A DNA stretch of 64,000 nucleotides from contig CP136067.1 of the NCBI GenBank assembly GCA_032622095.1, positions 60,336,893 to 60,400,892 of the forward strand, read 5' to 3'. The notes under the pieces were generated by a model, which was not told where the DNA came from, ran no database searches, and saw nothing but the letters and a program-made list of their open reading frames with translations. The DNA is from Siphonodentalium dalli. Lineage: Eukaryota > Mollusca > Scaphopoda > Gadilida > Siphonodentaliidae. Below, one piece after another: positions 1-11,310 of this stretch; the stretch's first letter is position 1, and every line of letters begins with the position of its first letter. The translations under genes were made by a program, and so were the position numbers.

Positions 1-393
1 TCTACACATAGCTGGAGATGGATTTCATTTAGTATATTGATTTTGCAATGTTATGTGTACACAAATATGGATCTATCATAAAACTTGAAAAACCATATAA
101 TGACATAAATGTTGTTCCACCCTCCAAAGGGTTAAATACTGAAGGCGATATAGAAAGATTCGGGAGCCATATTCTGCAATGCTTGTTGAATGCATTCACT
201 TTTTCCATATATAATTCAGGGTCTTGAAAATAAATTTTAAAATGCCATGAATTGGCCTTGAATAATCTTGAATTTTAAATTGAATTCCTTGACAAAACTT
301 GAAGATTGTTGAGAAAAGGCCTTGAGTGGCTTTGAAGTTTCTTACACCTAACCTGTGGGAATCGTGATACATCTTAAAATGTTATAATTTCAG
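1..393 (+). other. Intron upstream of first terminal exon
   Basis: This stretch is non-coding and AT-rich and ends in a splice acceptor (TTATAATTTCAG) just before the exon at 394. It is read as the 3' part of an intron whose 5' exon lies outside the window. A short AAAGGGTTAA stretch near 128 resembles the end of the TTAA-type MITE found elsewhere here, but it is too short to call. Confidence 0.5.
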
Positions 394-965
394 AGCATTA
401 TGATCTGACATGCAGAGCCAACAAACCAAAGCCTACCTATAAAATAGAACCACTACCATCACCCATTAATAACAGATCACCCGTCAGCAACTCACCCTTC
501 AGCAACATAAGATTAGAGAATCCCACGATCCTCAACCATCTGCTCAAACCGACTGAGATACCCAAAAGCCCTGTGTTGAAGATCGAAGATAATATCACGG
601 AGCACCTACAGGACAAACATCTGGTGGTGAAGAGCGAAGATAATATCACGGAGCACCTACAGGACAAACATCTGGACAAACTGCAGTTTCAAAGTCAAAA
701 TGGCTCCAACTATTCGGAAAATGATAAATCTGCTGAAAAACCTGTTGATGAATTGAATGGAGGAAGCAAATGTCACGATGATGCTAGCAGTGAGGAAAAG
801 AATGCCGAAAACTCTGATAAGCATCAGGATAAGTCGAGCGATTCTGGTGTTGAGGAATGTCCTTCATGGACTTTCGTTACTGTAAAGGATGAACCGATCG
901 ATCCTGAAGATATATATCACGAGGGAATATCTATCAAGAAAGAGCCGATAGATGATACTGATTGA
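394..965 (+). CDS. Terminal exon of an acidic protein with SUMO-site-like motifs (5' part missing)
   Basis: An open frame of about 190 codons runs from a good acceptor (TTTCAG, ending at 393) to a TGA at 963-965. The first two bases finish a codon begun upstream, so the intron is phase 1. The peptide is low-complexity, acidic and Ser/Asn/Pro-rich with no recognisable fold. It carries several psi-K-x-E motifs: YKIEP near its start, LKIE and VKSE in a 17-residue duplicated unit, and VKDEP and IKKEP near the C-terminus. Such motifs are typical SUMO acceptors in transcription regulators, so a nuclear regulatory role is inferred. It shares phase and K-x-E-P style with the exons at 20641 and 23239 but lacks their C-terminal domain. 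No internal ATG is a plausible start, so the N-terminal exon(s) lie left of the window. The gene is not recognised. Confidence 0.6.
584..675 (+). repeat. In-frame 51-bp tandem duplication inside coding exon
   Basis: A stretch of about 41 bp beginning CGAAGATAATATCACGG occurs at 584 and again at 635, a period of 51 bp (17 codons). The copies are almost identical, so the duplication is recent. Being a multiple of three, it keeps the frame and doubles a peptide with a psi-K-x-E motif. Confidence 0.85.
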
Positions 966-1324
966 CTCACATTCACTGAGAAATTGACTCACCAATAATA
1001 ATTCAGGAATTCCAGTCTCAGTAAGACATACAAAATTCTCCAGTATGCTCTTAAAATCTGGTAATTCTGTCAGAATTCGGAAAATATTTTTTCTTTATTC
1101 TGTCAGAGGATAGTTTTGAACTAAACCACACTCTGAAAATTGGAGTCTAAATTCACATCATCAATGAAATCTCAAAATCTATCAATATTCTCGAAATTCA
1201 GAAAGTAGTTATTGATTGTAGAGCTGTTTATCGTTGAACTAAATCGCATTCTGAACATTTGAGTAACAAATCATTAGAGTTTCCAGAACTTTTAGATATC
1301 TGATTGTTTTCAAATTTTGTATCT
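966..1324. other. 3' flank of terminal exon
   Basis: AT-rich DNA follows the stop codon and probably includes the 3' UTR. No canonical AATAAA lies close to the stop. Imperfect copies of a GAATTC-rich phrase recur around 1010, 1070 and 1195. Nothing else was recognised. Confidence 0.3.
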
Positions 1325-1910
1325 GGATTACCCACATGAAAATACAGTTCAAGTTTTGGTTTGGCCTGCCAATTTTTGCCGGTGTTATGGTCCTTGCCAA
1401 TTATTTTGGTTTCCGGGTTATAACTTTAGTTTTTAATAGTTATCTGATTGTTTTCAAAGTGGTATATTACGGTAGAGGGGTAATGTCGCAAGAGCTATAC
1501 TCGTCCTTGACCTCGATCAATGATATACTAGTAGGGGCGCGCATATATAATCTCAAATTGACTCCACCGCCCAGCAATTTGACTCATATATCAAGATGTT
1601 CCACCCACTTTGGTGTTCTAGAAACTACCAGAAAGAGACCCATTAATTAGTTGAATATAACGTGACTGCCAATTCTGAGGTGAAGGTCGAGTATAGCTCT
1701 TTATGACATTACTCCTCTACCATGGATTACTCATATGACAATACAGGTCATGTTCAAATTTGGGTTTTGTCCGCCTATTTTACCAGAGTTATCATCCTTG
1801 TCGATAATGTGGGTCCAGTTCGAATCGGGCCTATGTCCGATGAATTTTGTGTGACGCCTTATAATTTCCGAAAACATCCGATTAATTTTGCGTCAGTCAT
1901 TGCATGATTC
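1325..1910 (+). repeat. Decayed tandem-repeat units of the Helentron-like type
   Basis: Two diverged units (about 1325-1450 and 1710-1860) share a phrase meaning 'monomer starts at a TGAAAATACA-like box and ends at an AGTTATGG/ATCATCCTT-like box'. The same ~150-bp monomers are better preserved at 5640-5800 and 6570-6730. The open frames here are by-products of the repeat and are not called as genes. Confidence 0.4.
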
Positions 1911-1984
1911 AGAAATAGTTAACATAGACAGCTCAATGAAAAGTTAGATCCAATAGTTATTCCCAGAATCAAATTTTCTTTCAT

Positions 1985-2170
1985 TTCTAAAAAAATTAAA
2001 TAAAGCCACCTTATTCGGGGGACATGTGGCTTAGCAGCCATATATTTCTGAAGTGTTTTGATAGTAGGCATGTAATAATTACCCAGCTGATGTCGGTCTT
2101 GATTGTGATAAACTTCGGGGGCTGGAACCTGTCATAATTTGCTCAAAATGGCGGCAACATGTCTCACATC
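1985..2170. repeat. Dispersed repeat with TTCGGGGGAC box
   Basis: The phrase AGCCACC-TTATTCGGGGGAC followed by GTGGCT-type bases at about 2008 recurs at about 21672 (AGCCACCACTCGGGGGAC) with a similar downstream stretch. A related box forms the right terminus of the element at 54104-55031. It is probably a fragment of the same repeat family. Confidence 0.35.
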
Positions 2171-3280
2171 GAAGTGAGTATTGATCGTTTTCATATAATA
2201 ACTCAACCAAAAATGATAGCATGTAAGCTATGTATCAGTTATTGCTAGCTCACAATGAACCCTGTCCCCATATAAATATGATAAATACAATCTAAGTTTT
2301 CAAGTGACTTCGGTCACTATTTTTAGAGGTTGTAAAATTTGAATGCTGTAAAAACAAACCTATTCAATATCTGTTTCTTCCAGTATCCGAGATAAGTTGT
2401 TGGGATAGCATATTAGTCTAAATAGCTTGCTAATATCCTTCGGAAATATTGAACAAATGTTGAAATTTCCAGTTGTGATATCTTGGCGCCATTTTCAAGC
2501 AAATTATGTGGGTTCCCGTCTCTTAATTTAACATTGAACATGATAAGTCACTTTGATATAGATTGTCTTCCAATAAGTTTTTATCTATCATTTGTGCTTC
2601 CCACTTCATCTTTGAAACCTCCATAAACCTCTTTGAAACCTCCATAAACAGTGTCTAACTTTTCTGTTCAATATGGAGACATGTCCTGTTTAATTAATAT
2701 ATCGTACCACCACAGAATTATGGTTCTGCCATCACTGGGAATAAACAAGAAGGCAAATATTATTGGTTCATGCAACTTGATAAAACAAAAATAATTTGAA
2801 AACCATTTATTCACGTATTTATTTGTATAGAGTCATAATAGTGCTAACTTTCCTCCGTCCTTCTCTTCCGTATCTTGCATTGCTGTCCATCTTGAAACAT
2901 ATTCTCATTAAATATATAGCAGATCCTATATACAATATACAGTTCTGCAGTTCAAGCTGGTTCTTGCCTTCCAACCACAACACCTTTACTTCATTTTCTC
3001 TCACCATTTCTTCAATTCTTGCACATCAACTCTTGAGTTGTCTATCACTTATCCCTTTTGATATGTGTAGAGTTTCTCTCAACAAGGCATTGTCTGTGTA
3101 ATACTCCAATGGTGGTAGAGATGGTAAACAAACCTGTACAAGTGCAGAGATTAAGAATTAAGAATTTGCTGCTCACCAAAATCGAAACTTGTACATAGTT
3201 TTTATTGTTTTTAATGCTAAAACTACTCTTTTATTAATAGTATAAAAAATACAAAAATTCCAATCTTCACCAGTAACAGT
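2171..3280. other. Intergenic, nothing recognised
   Basis: AT-rich DNA with a short direct duplication (CCTCTTTGAAACCTCCATAAA, first 20 bases shared) near 2610-2650. No gene, RNA or terminal repeat could be supported. Confidence 0.3.
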
Positions 3281-3349
3281 TACAGTAATGCTCTAAGTAA
3301 TCGACTTCTTAACCACAGCAGAATTATGGGGAACTTTTCAGGATTTAGT
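3281..3349 (+). repeat. Single arm of pogo-like terminal inverted repeat
   Basis: TA followed by CAGTAATGCTCTAAGTAATC begins a 67-bp stretch nearly identical to each arm of the foldback at 16160-16337. Only one arm is visible here; no inverted partner was found between 4250 and 4556. Its inner edge adjoins the Gag-like remnant, with the same junction as in the loop of the 16160 element. Confidence 0.7.
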
Positions 3350-4252
3350 CAGAAATATGGCTTGTTGCCATTCATCGGAAAGCTCTCCCAAGAGTTTCTT
3401 GAACATAGTCCGATCTGGGTTTGAATTGAATAGTCATCTGCACTTGTTGAATTTGTAGATGGTCTTTCCCAAGGATGAGGACAATTCTGAGTGAGATGTT
3501 TGGTAGAGTCACAATTAAAACAACGAAGCACTTTATCATCTCTATCAACTGGATTTGTATTGCTAGTTCTTCTACCGAAATCAGCTGTTGGTTTAGACTT
3601 GTTAAAGAATTCTCTTCCTCTCCTACACCAACCATGGCTGATGTGCCGGTTTTTACTTCCACTCCTGTTTCTCTGGTATCCAGTTGTCCGATATGCATGC
3701 TCTGTTTACACTGAGGGAACTCTTTCTCAATTTTATCTTTTATTACCATATCTTCTGTTTCTTCTCCATCATGTTGCCATATGTCAAATCACCAACTGTA
3801 GCGCGAGCCAGTTTTTCATTGTCCTCGGACACATTTACCACATTAAGAAGAAAAAACGCATGAACTCTTTCTGGGAGCTTCATCTCGAACTGCCGTAGCT
3901 TATGGTACAGAAACTCAAATATCACGATGAAGTCAATAATACTCACTCCAGATGGTAGACGATAATCATAGAATTCTTTGAAAGCTAGATACACCCGAGT
4001 ATTCTGATTGTTCGGTTAAAATGAATTGAGTTTATGTATTATCTTGTTGAAATCTGTATCAGAACTAATCTCTTCTGGGGTCAATTCTCGGACACACTCC
4101 TGAGCTCTCCCTGTCGATGTCAAATACAATGCAATCCTTGTTTCTTCTCATTCAAGTCTGTTAAGATCTGCCAAATTTTCACATCATTGCTCCACTCATA
4201 GCTGTCCTTGTCCACCAAGACTGGTGGCATTTTTAACTGCTGGGCCATTGTT
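3281..4252 (-). pseudogene. Gag-like retroelement remnant with CCHC zinc knuckle
   Basis: On the minus strand a broken Gag-like reading frame runs from a start near 4250 to about 3349. The N-terminal part is WxxD/W-rich. The middle part (3994-3743) contains F-K-E-F-Y, L-P-x-G and A-x-A-T-V-G-D-L-T motifs typical of Gag proteins of LTR retroelements. Near 3530-3488 a CX2CX4HX4C zinc knuckle is complete (C-FN-C-DSTK-H-LTQN-C). The frame is broken at least twice, once near 4140 and once between about 3560 and 3530. No protease, reverse transcriptase or integrase was seen nearby. The 3' end of the reading frame passes directly into a terminal-repeat sequence (3281-3349) that also makes up the arms of the foldback at 16160. 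The piece is therefore a dead fragment, possibly captured by a DNA transposon. Confidence 0.65.
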
Positions 4253-5244
4253 TATTTGAAGAAACAGTCCTTATGCCTCTGTCTTTCTTACATCCACAGA
4301 ACTTATTGTCGCACAACTGTCTTCAATCTGCTATCATGTTAGATACCGTCGTAGATGGTAGTTAACGCTGTCAGCCTCTGCAAGCAGATACATGATAGTA
4401 CTAACATTTATGACAATATGTGAGATTGATTTGGTTTTGTAGAGGGTATGCTTTTTGTGGAGGTTTTACTGTATAAATATTGATCTTATAACTATTGAAT
4501 ATCATCAATTTTATTCACTGAGATACATTGCCATCTTTCAAAACTGTTAAATAAACCCTTTCTTTACTGAACGGATTCTCCCAGTTAAAAAAGTATACAT
4601 TGGAATGGTATATAATTCATATGATGGGATGTGGAGGAAATATAAGCAGACGACAAGTAATAAAATTATCGAAAGATTCGTATTCATTTGTGGGAAATGT
4701 TCATATATTAAAGATACGGGCAGCCTTCGTGGTGGGTATAGGTGTTAAAATAGTCACATCCGCTAAAACCGCCATAAACAGAAAGAATATTATAAAATAA
4801 TAGACAGATGTTGTTCTTATATCAATCATACTTATCGCATACATTGCATGTTATTTTCAAGTTTGTACGCTCTGTTATGTAACCAAACATCAAAAACATT
4901 ACAGAACTATTTGTTTATAGACAAACACTCGGGACTACCCAATCGTCCAATCAAATTGTTCCTATTAAACCTATATACGGTAATACATACCAAATAAGAA
5001 TTTTACTATGATAGTATTGTAAGTTGTAGATGCACCAAATTAGAGGATTTACAACCGACATATAATGCGGGCAAATCTAAATAAGGAAATGACGCAATAT
5101 CGTGACACTGCTTATAAACAATTCACTGCGCTTTTTGTGAGAAACTGAACAACACTCGACCTGCATTTTCTGCATTTCTCTGATGCAAAGTGTGTTTTGT
5201 GAATAATATCGCATTCATATCATCATTTATATGCTATATTATTA

Positions 5245-6900
5245 TGCCCCCGACTTGAAGTCGGCGGGTATATAGTCGACGTCTCCGTCCGTCCGTCCGT
5301 ACAAACATTTTGTATTATTGTTCAGCAACCGCTGGGCAGATTTAGCTGATATTTGGTATGGTGATAGAGCAGCATGGGGGAACAGCTACATGCATAGCGT
5401 GGGTTTCGTTCACCCATTTTCACCAGAGTTATGGCCCTTTTTTTACTTAGAAAATTCAATTTTGTCCGTCCGTACAAACATTTTGCATTATTGTTCAGCA
5501 ACCGATGGGCAGATTTAGCTGATATTTGGTATGGTGATAGAACAGCATGGGAGAACAGCTACATGCATAGCGCGGGTTTCGTCCACCCATTTTCACCAGA
5601 GTTATGGCCCTTTTTTTACTTAGAAAATTCTATTTTTCTCTTGTTTTTTGGCTTTCCAGATGATAGCGTGAGCTTTGGTGGCACGATTGCAAATCCCGTA
5701 TTTTTGTGGATCGGTTGTATGAAAATACATGTCAAGTGCGAATTTGGGTATGATCTGATGATTTTTGCCACAGTTATGGCCCTTTTTTCAACTTAGAAAA
5801 TTTGAATTTTGTTCATCCGTACAAACATTTTGCATTATTGTTCAGCAACCGCTGGGCAGATTTAGCTGATATTTGGTATGATGATAGAGCAGCATGGGGG
5901 AACAGCTACATGCATAGCGCGGGTTTCGTCCACCCATTTTTACCAGAGTTATGGCCCTTTTTATGTTTACCCATACCATAGTATGGTAAACATAGTGTCG
6001 TTGTCCGGATTGACCACTCGTCGTTAGTCCGTCTGTCTGTCTGTCTGTCTGTAGACACTTTATGCATGGTGCGATAACTGAAATATTTTCTATCTGATCG
6101 GAACCAAATTTTGTATATGAATTTCTCGGCACCAAATACAGATCGAGTTCGAATATGGGTTTGATCCGAGTTTTTTTTACGGAGTTATGGCCCTTTTTTC
6201 GACTTAAAATTCATGCATGCTGCCATAACTCAAAAAAACATTATCTGACCGGTACCAAATCTGGTATGCGAGTTTCTCAGCCCAAAATACATATCGAGTT
6301 CGTATATGGGTTTGATCTGATATTTTTTAATGGAGTTATGGCCCTTTGACATTGAATTCATGCATGCTTCCATAAATACACCATTTCTCAACTGATAGGA
6401 ACCAAATTAATAAATAAATAACAACAAAAAATAATAAAATTGTTTTTTTATAATAATTAAAAAAAAAGTAGTAACAGTAACAGAGTAACTTACTATCGCC
6501 AAGGGATGGGTTAACATCTGCCGATCGTGATCGCCCTCTCGTTTGACTTAGACAATTAAATTTTTCTCTTGTTTTTTGGGGTTTCCAGATGATAGCGTGA
6601 GCTTTGGTGGTACGATTTCAAATCCCGTATTTTTGTTGATCAGTTATATGAAAATACATGTCAAGTGTGAAATTGGGTATGATCCGATGATTTTTGCCAG
6701 AGTTATGACCCTTTTTTCAATTTGAATTTTTGCTTGTTTTTGGGTTTCTGGATCGCATATTTTTGGGTTTCGGAATTTCTAGTACAAACTTCTTTTGGAA
6801 TGGTCATTTAGACCTCCTCGGATATCCGCAGTTTCGTCCATGCTTAATCCGAATTGCTACGGTCGGGGGCAAATGCCACGCGACAGCGTACCTCTTGTTA
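5245..6900 (+). mobile_element. Helentron-like tandem-repeat element
   Basis: The element starts near a hairpin CCGACTTGAAGTCGG (5250-5264), followed by a GTCCGTCCGTCC run. Three copies of a ~165-bp unit follow at about 5301, 5466 and 5818. They share a TTGTTCAGCAACCG box and a terminal AGTTATGGCCC box. A second unit type is at 5640-5800 and again at 6570-6730. Hairpin start, internal tandem monomers and poly-T tracts fit Helentron-derived non-autonomous elements (pearl-like elements in bivalves). The array is broken by 5963-6544. No coding gene is supported inside. Confidence 0.6.
5963..6544 (+). mobile_element. Small Helentron-like element inserted in the array
   Basis: The start is a long hairpin around TACCATAGTATGGTA. 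~150-bp monomers follow, with ATAACTCAAA, CAGATCGAGTTCGAATATGG and AGTTATGGCCC boxes. The end is a hairpin CCGATCGTGATCG plus CCTCTCGTTT. On both sides the host monomer (AGTTATGGCCCTTTTT ... ACTTAGA) is cleanly split within its T run, which defines both ends. A 3' hairpin and insertion in a T tract are Helentron features. Related copy: 33277 onward. Confidence 0.65.
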
Positions 6901-7076
6901 GTATATTCTTGAGGAAATTATCATAATTTGATATATGTTTTTTCAAAATTATAACCTACAACGAAGGCTGCCCATCCCTTTAAGTTCAACAAACGGTGTA
7001 TGGTTATTTGTCGAATTTATTATTTGAACATTTCCCAAGGAAACTACTCATCGTTAAGTATTTAGCAAAGAAAGGG

Positions 7077-9061
7077 TTACACACCATTTTCACAATATAA
7101 AAATCAACTAAATAAAATACATATGTAGCTTATGCCATGGTGCGTGTTTCTGGGATATCATGTCCATACAATTAATAATAAATTCCTTTCTTCCAAGTCT
7201 TCCAGAGATTGCCATAATTCTCCATCTCATCACATATATCATCTCATTATATCAGTCCGGAATCACATGGTATCAGTTGAGTACTACAAAATGTACCAAA
7301 AATGAGGTGATTTTATATAAATCCTCACACTTGTAATTTTATGGTGAATGGGCATATGACCAATTATATTCTGAACACACTGACACCCAGTCTCGATAAA
7401 AACTGATGATAATTTGATCAGATTTTAATATGTCTCTTGAACTCTGATCAGATTTGATTTCTAGGATGGCACGGCTTTATCAAGATGATGTTTTAAATTG
7501 TTTTCAAATATGGAGTGCATGCCTGGTATAGTAAATGTTAGTGAGAATCGTAGTATCTAGTAGTATTTTTTTTAAAACAGGATGGGAAAAAATAATTGGT
7601 AAAAAATATCAAAGATAATGTCTCTCGATTGTGATGAGTATAATGAATGATGAATATGTCGCCTATATTCTGTATTATAAAATTGTTTTTGTTTCATTAT
7701 GCATGGAAAAAATGTCAACACGTCATTGACCTCAGATATCGCAATTTAAATATAACCAATCACTAAGCTGTGATTGTAATTGTTAACTTTTTTTTTTAGA
7801 CTGGATACCGCCTTGCAATGAGTGTTTCATGCACAACCAATAAGCCTTTTTACTGGTTCGCGATTTTCAAGATGGCCGATGGTTCCATATGGTCCGATTC
7901 CTAGCTTTTTATCCAACCCACCGGTAAAAGCTGGTAAAAGGTCAAAGTTGAGAAGTAGCATCCATTTCGACCATTTGTAAACATTCGACAGCTGAGTGCG
8001 AGAATTTTTTATCAACATTTTATGGCTTAATTTCATTTATTCTGAGTGCAACTACGTGTTTAAGAATTGTTTTGTGGCCATATCATCTATAGAGTTAGGA
8101 TCTGGTGACGATGCAGACATTCAGACGCCCTTTTTTGTCAACGAACTTCCCATAACTGGCATAAGTTACTGATAAATAGCGAGTTCTTGCGTTAAAAAAA
8201 TAACTCAAAAAGATACGTGATACATCCAATCCATCTACTGTGCGAAACCTATGTATCGTATGTATCCAGGGTGAGTGTTTAAATAGTTTTATGAAGTTCT
8301 CGCACCTGCGATACGATAACGACCTGTTGCCATTTTATTTTGGGAATTCCCAGACTGGAGTCATATGAAAAACATAGATGCTACTTGTTAACTTTGACCT
8401 CCGGAGACCAAATGGCGGATTCGCCGCGAGTAAGTGAAATCACTTATGAAATAGCGCCAAGTCTGACCAATGGAATGAAGGGAATCCCATCAATACCAAA
8501 ATCGAACTAAAATCGCAGTTCCAGGAACATAAATCTGATTAACGGCAGCTTTTAAAAGAGACTAGGTGATGAACAGGGCAGTTTTCTGTAATATTGGTAC
8601 CAAAGATTCCAATCAAAGGATCACATATAGGCATGCATGTTGGGGAATATAACTGGTCATATGCTTGTCACCATGACATTATTGTGATCTGTGCCTTTCT
8701 AAAGTTATCTCTTTTTTTTCATGTATATTTTTGATTATAATGCCATATTATTCCAACTTGAGACTATGTGATTCATATCGGCATTATGTAATTGTCCACC
8801 ATCTTGCCTGATGTTAAATGAATATATAAGAAATTTTATGCATTTTGTTGTCAAATAAGGATTATTTTGTTTGTAAATTTTGGTAGCAGGAAATCTATAT
8901 ATATTTTTATTATCATTGTACACAAACGTTCATTATTGTACAGAGATTATTGACCAGAAATTATATATTCAACATAGTGCCGCTGAAAAACCTCACTTTC
9001 GTAGGGTTTGTAGAGTTATCTAAAACTAGCTGATTTTATTCAGTGGCCCCAATAAAAAAAG
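7077..9061. other. Intergenic, no gene recognised
   Basis: AT-rich DNA with scattered short frames that look random. A polypyrimidine tract plus AG near 7790-7800 could mimic a splice acceptor, but the sequence after it shows no recognisable protein. Confidence 0.3.
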
Positions 9062-9078
9062 CCCCCCCCCCCCCCCCC
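9062..9078. repeat. Poly-C run (17 bp)
   Basis: Seventeen C in a row. Its length should be treated as uncertain because such runs are error-prone in sequencing. Confidence 0.8.
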
Positions 9079-9169
9079 TTTGTGTGCTGTGGGCCTATTT
9101 TGATCTTTTAAACATTTTGAAGAAAAAAAATATTAAATTTGAGATTGTTGCTTGCTGAATTAAATTTTT

Positions 9170-9280
9170 TTTTAAATTAAACTAATTATTTTTTTTTAAA
9201 CTAGTGACGTGATAACATCCAAGTCATCACAACAAATTGGACGTACAGACAGATCCTACTCTTTTATATATATAGATAAC
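9170..9280. repeat. Dispersed repeat ending in CAGACAG...TATATATAGAT
   Basis: A poly-T/A-rich lead, a GTTATAAC/GATAACATCC box, a GGACAGACAGA box and a terminal TTTTATATATATAGAT match 27655-27830 in the same order. This looks like the 3' tail shared by one dispersed element family. Confidence 0.5.
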
Positions 9281-9639
9281 AAATGAATGTGATAAAATGA
9301 CACAAATGTGACAGTAAACTGGTTTATTCCATAGAAGACATGTTTTGTCAAACGAAAGAGATAATTTAATGTGAAAAATATATCTTATCACAATGTTGAC
9401 ATAATTTTAAAAGAATACAAACTCATTCGACCTCGTGAAGTGACCATGGTGCAGTAAACAATGTGTGGTTACTCTTAATTACACGACATATATGACCGAA
9501 AATTTAGCATTCTGTATTGATTCGTATGATAAACTCAATTAAATTTTATGAAAAATCCCACCACTGGATATATAAGAAATGTAAACCCTGCTAAAGAAAG
9601 GTATAGGCAGTATCTATCCCTACCGATTTCACTAACTGC

Positions 9640-9691
9640 TTCATGTCGAAGTAAACTTGGGACTACTCATCAATGAATAGTACTGAAAGGG
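9640..9691. repeat. Right end of the TTAA-type MITE
   Basis: GACTACTCATCAATGAATAG followed by TACTGAAAGGG and TTAA (9692-9695) matches the right end of the MITE family seen intact at 61333-61580. The left part is not clear. Confidence 0.45.
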
Positions 9692-9695
9692 TTAA

Positions 9696-10887
9696 ATACG
9701 ATGATTGACTTCAGTCCTATCTTATTATTTAAAGATGGTTGATCACATCCCTGAAGGCTTTGTGCAGGTTCAAGGGTATAACAAAATACATTTGAATCAG
9801 AATCCAGGCAATAAGAGCTTCAGTGACAAGGAAATAAATATTTGTCCATATTATTTTCCATTAACTGGGACAGAGCACGACAGAGCAAAACTGTCAATTT
9901 AAAACAGATTTAGGTGATATATTTCAAACACCAGATCTGTCTTTTTTTGGAACACCAATGCAAATGTGCCTTCTGAACAAATTTTGTAAATATTCTGCTG
10001 TTTGAAGTGGTGTCAGTAAGAAATAGCATTTCTAATCGTACATGTATTGTTTATTTTGCACAATAATATGGGGAATATACAGATCTTCCATATCAAAGCG
10101 ATGAACATATCCATAGAAACTAGTAAATAAAATGCGCACAAATAGGATAAGACATTTAACTCTTTAATTTACCAGGGTAGATAAATGTGAATTTTACGAA
10201 AGTGAGATCTTCAGCTATAGTGCCTTGCAGATGTTGGTATTGTCCTTAAATTGTTTTTCGTTTACAAAATATTATTTAGATCTAGTGACTTTAAGTTAGA
10301 ATATCATGAAATTTGGCATACATATGTACTGTGTAGATTTATTATAACATATATTGGGACAACCGAATAGGAAGGGAAAATGAAAGAGAGATTGTAAGAA
10401 AGCAATAGAGATCCCATCATGATTACTGTATGTTTTTGCAAAGTGAATTTTTTTTTTAAGTTTGTCATGCTAATAACTTAATTACTGTATGGTGCACACA
10501 GTTATTTCTGAGTTGTTGTGCACATGAAATTTGTTGCAAACTATGCCATTGTAAGAGTGTCATTTTGTTTGAAACCAGAGACTTTTTATGATCAAGAAAT
10601 CTCTATCTTTGAAGATTCTGTCATTTACTTCAGTTGATAATGATGTTACATGCATGCCTTTTAGTAGAATTTAGGCAGTTGAGACACTAGTCAATAATTG
10701 AGAAGATATTTGATCTGAGTTGTGTATTTCTTGGGCAGTATACTATAATAGGAAATATTTTGCACTTTCGGTTATTGAGACTGCCATATTAATTTTCATT
10801 TGACATCTCTCTAATGATACAAGTGAACAACAGTCACATACACTAGTACATTACCTATTAAAAGATGTATTCATGTCTCAACTTTTT
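9696..10887. other. Intergenic, nothing recognised
   Basis: AT-rich DNA. A 65-codon open frame at 9705-9902 has no recognisable motif and is not called. Confidence 0.3.
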
Positions 10888-11310
10888 AGCTCACCTGAGA
10901 CGAAGTCTCCGGTGGAGCTATAGTCATCACTCCTCGTCCATCGTCTGTCGAGCCATCCGTCCATCCGTCAACAATTCTTTAAACATCTTCTGTCTGGATC
11001 CAATAGGCCGAATGGGTTCATATTTGGTGTGGATGTTCCCAAGGTGACTGGTATTCAGATTTGTTCAAATGAGGTCACTGGGTCAAATAGTTCTGAAGTC
11101 AGGGCCATAACTCTTTCCCTCCATAGTAATTCTTAAAACGACTTCTTCTCAAGTAGCATCGGGCCGACTGGGTTCATAATTTGCATGAAGGGTCCTTGGG
11201 TGACTGGGATTCAGATTTGTTCAAATGAGGTCACTGGGTCAAATATGGGCGGAGCCAGGGACATAACTAAAAAAAAAAAAATTATTTAGATTGAGCTCCT
11301 TGCTCAATTG
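10888..11310 (+). mobile_element. Helentron-like element, AGCTCACCTGAG family, copy 1
   Basis: After a T run the element starts AGCTCACCTGAG and carries CTCCGGTGGAGCTATAGTCA and a GTCCATCCGTC run. Two ~165-bp monomers follow, each with CAGATTTGTTCAAATGAGGTC and AGGGCCATAACT-type boxes. The end has a hairpin TTGAGC-TCCTT-GCTCAA and an A-rich tail. Copies at 13683 and 55537 share the same order. Confidence 0.65.

Larger units (their letters stand above)
4712..6979. mobile_element. Second TTAA-type TIR element inserted in the MITE
   Basis: TTAA at 4708-4711 and at 6980-6983 flank a 2268-bp segment. Its ends are inverted: about 23 bp with a perfect core GGGCAGCCTTCGT at 4718 and ACGAAGGCTGCCC at 6962. 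The target lies inside the MITE 4556-7076, so one TTAA element sits in another. No transposase was seen; the interior is mostly a Helentron-like array. A stretch from about 4730 to 5220 resembles 24240-24640, and in inverse 35180-35480. Confidence 0.75.
4556..7076. mobile_element. TTAA-type (piggyBac-like) MITE split by an insertion
   Basis: The left end begins CCCTTTCTTTACTGAA and the right end is its inverted partner (AGCAAAGAAAGGG). Body sequence matches the intact copy at 61333-61580: the left half spans 4556-4711 and the right half 6980-7076. The right half resumes with AAGTTCAACAAAC, exactly where the copy at 21222-21401 continues. The interruption is the element at 4712-6979. Flanking TTAA sites have decayed to ATAA and TTAC. 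CCCT-starting termini with TTAA duplications are typical of piggyBac-like elements; no transposase is present. Confidence 0.7.

Noticed and set aside
437-679. Minus-strand open frame opposite the first terminal exon
   Set aside because: It is the antisense shadow of the exon at 394-965, and its internal peptide repeat is just the 51-bp duplication read backwards.
5318-5796. Two overlapping repeated-peptide frames
   Set aside because: They are translations of the TTGTTCAGCAACCG monomers of a Helentron-like array; stops and shifts differ between units.
7790-8036. Possible exon after a polypyrimidine-AG near 7800
   Set aside because: The following sequence gives no conserved peptide in any frame and no matching donor with a good frame.
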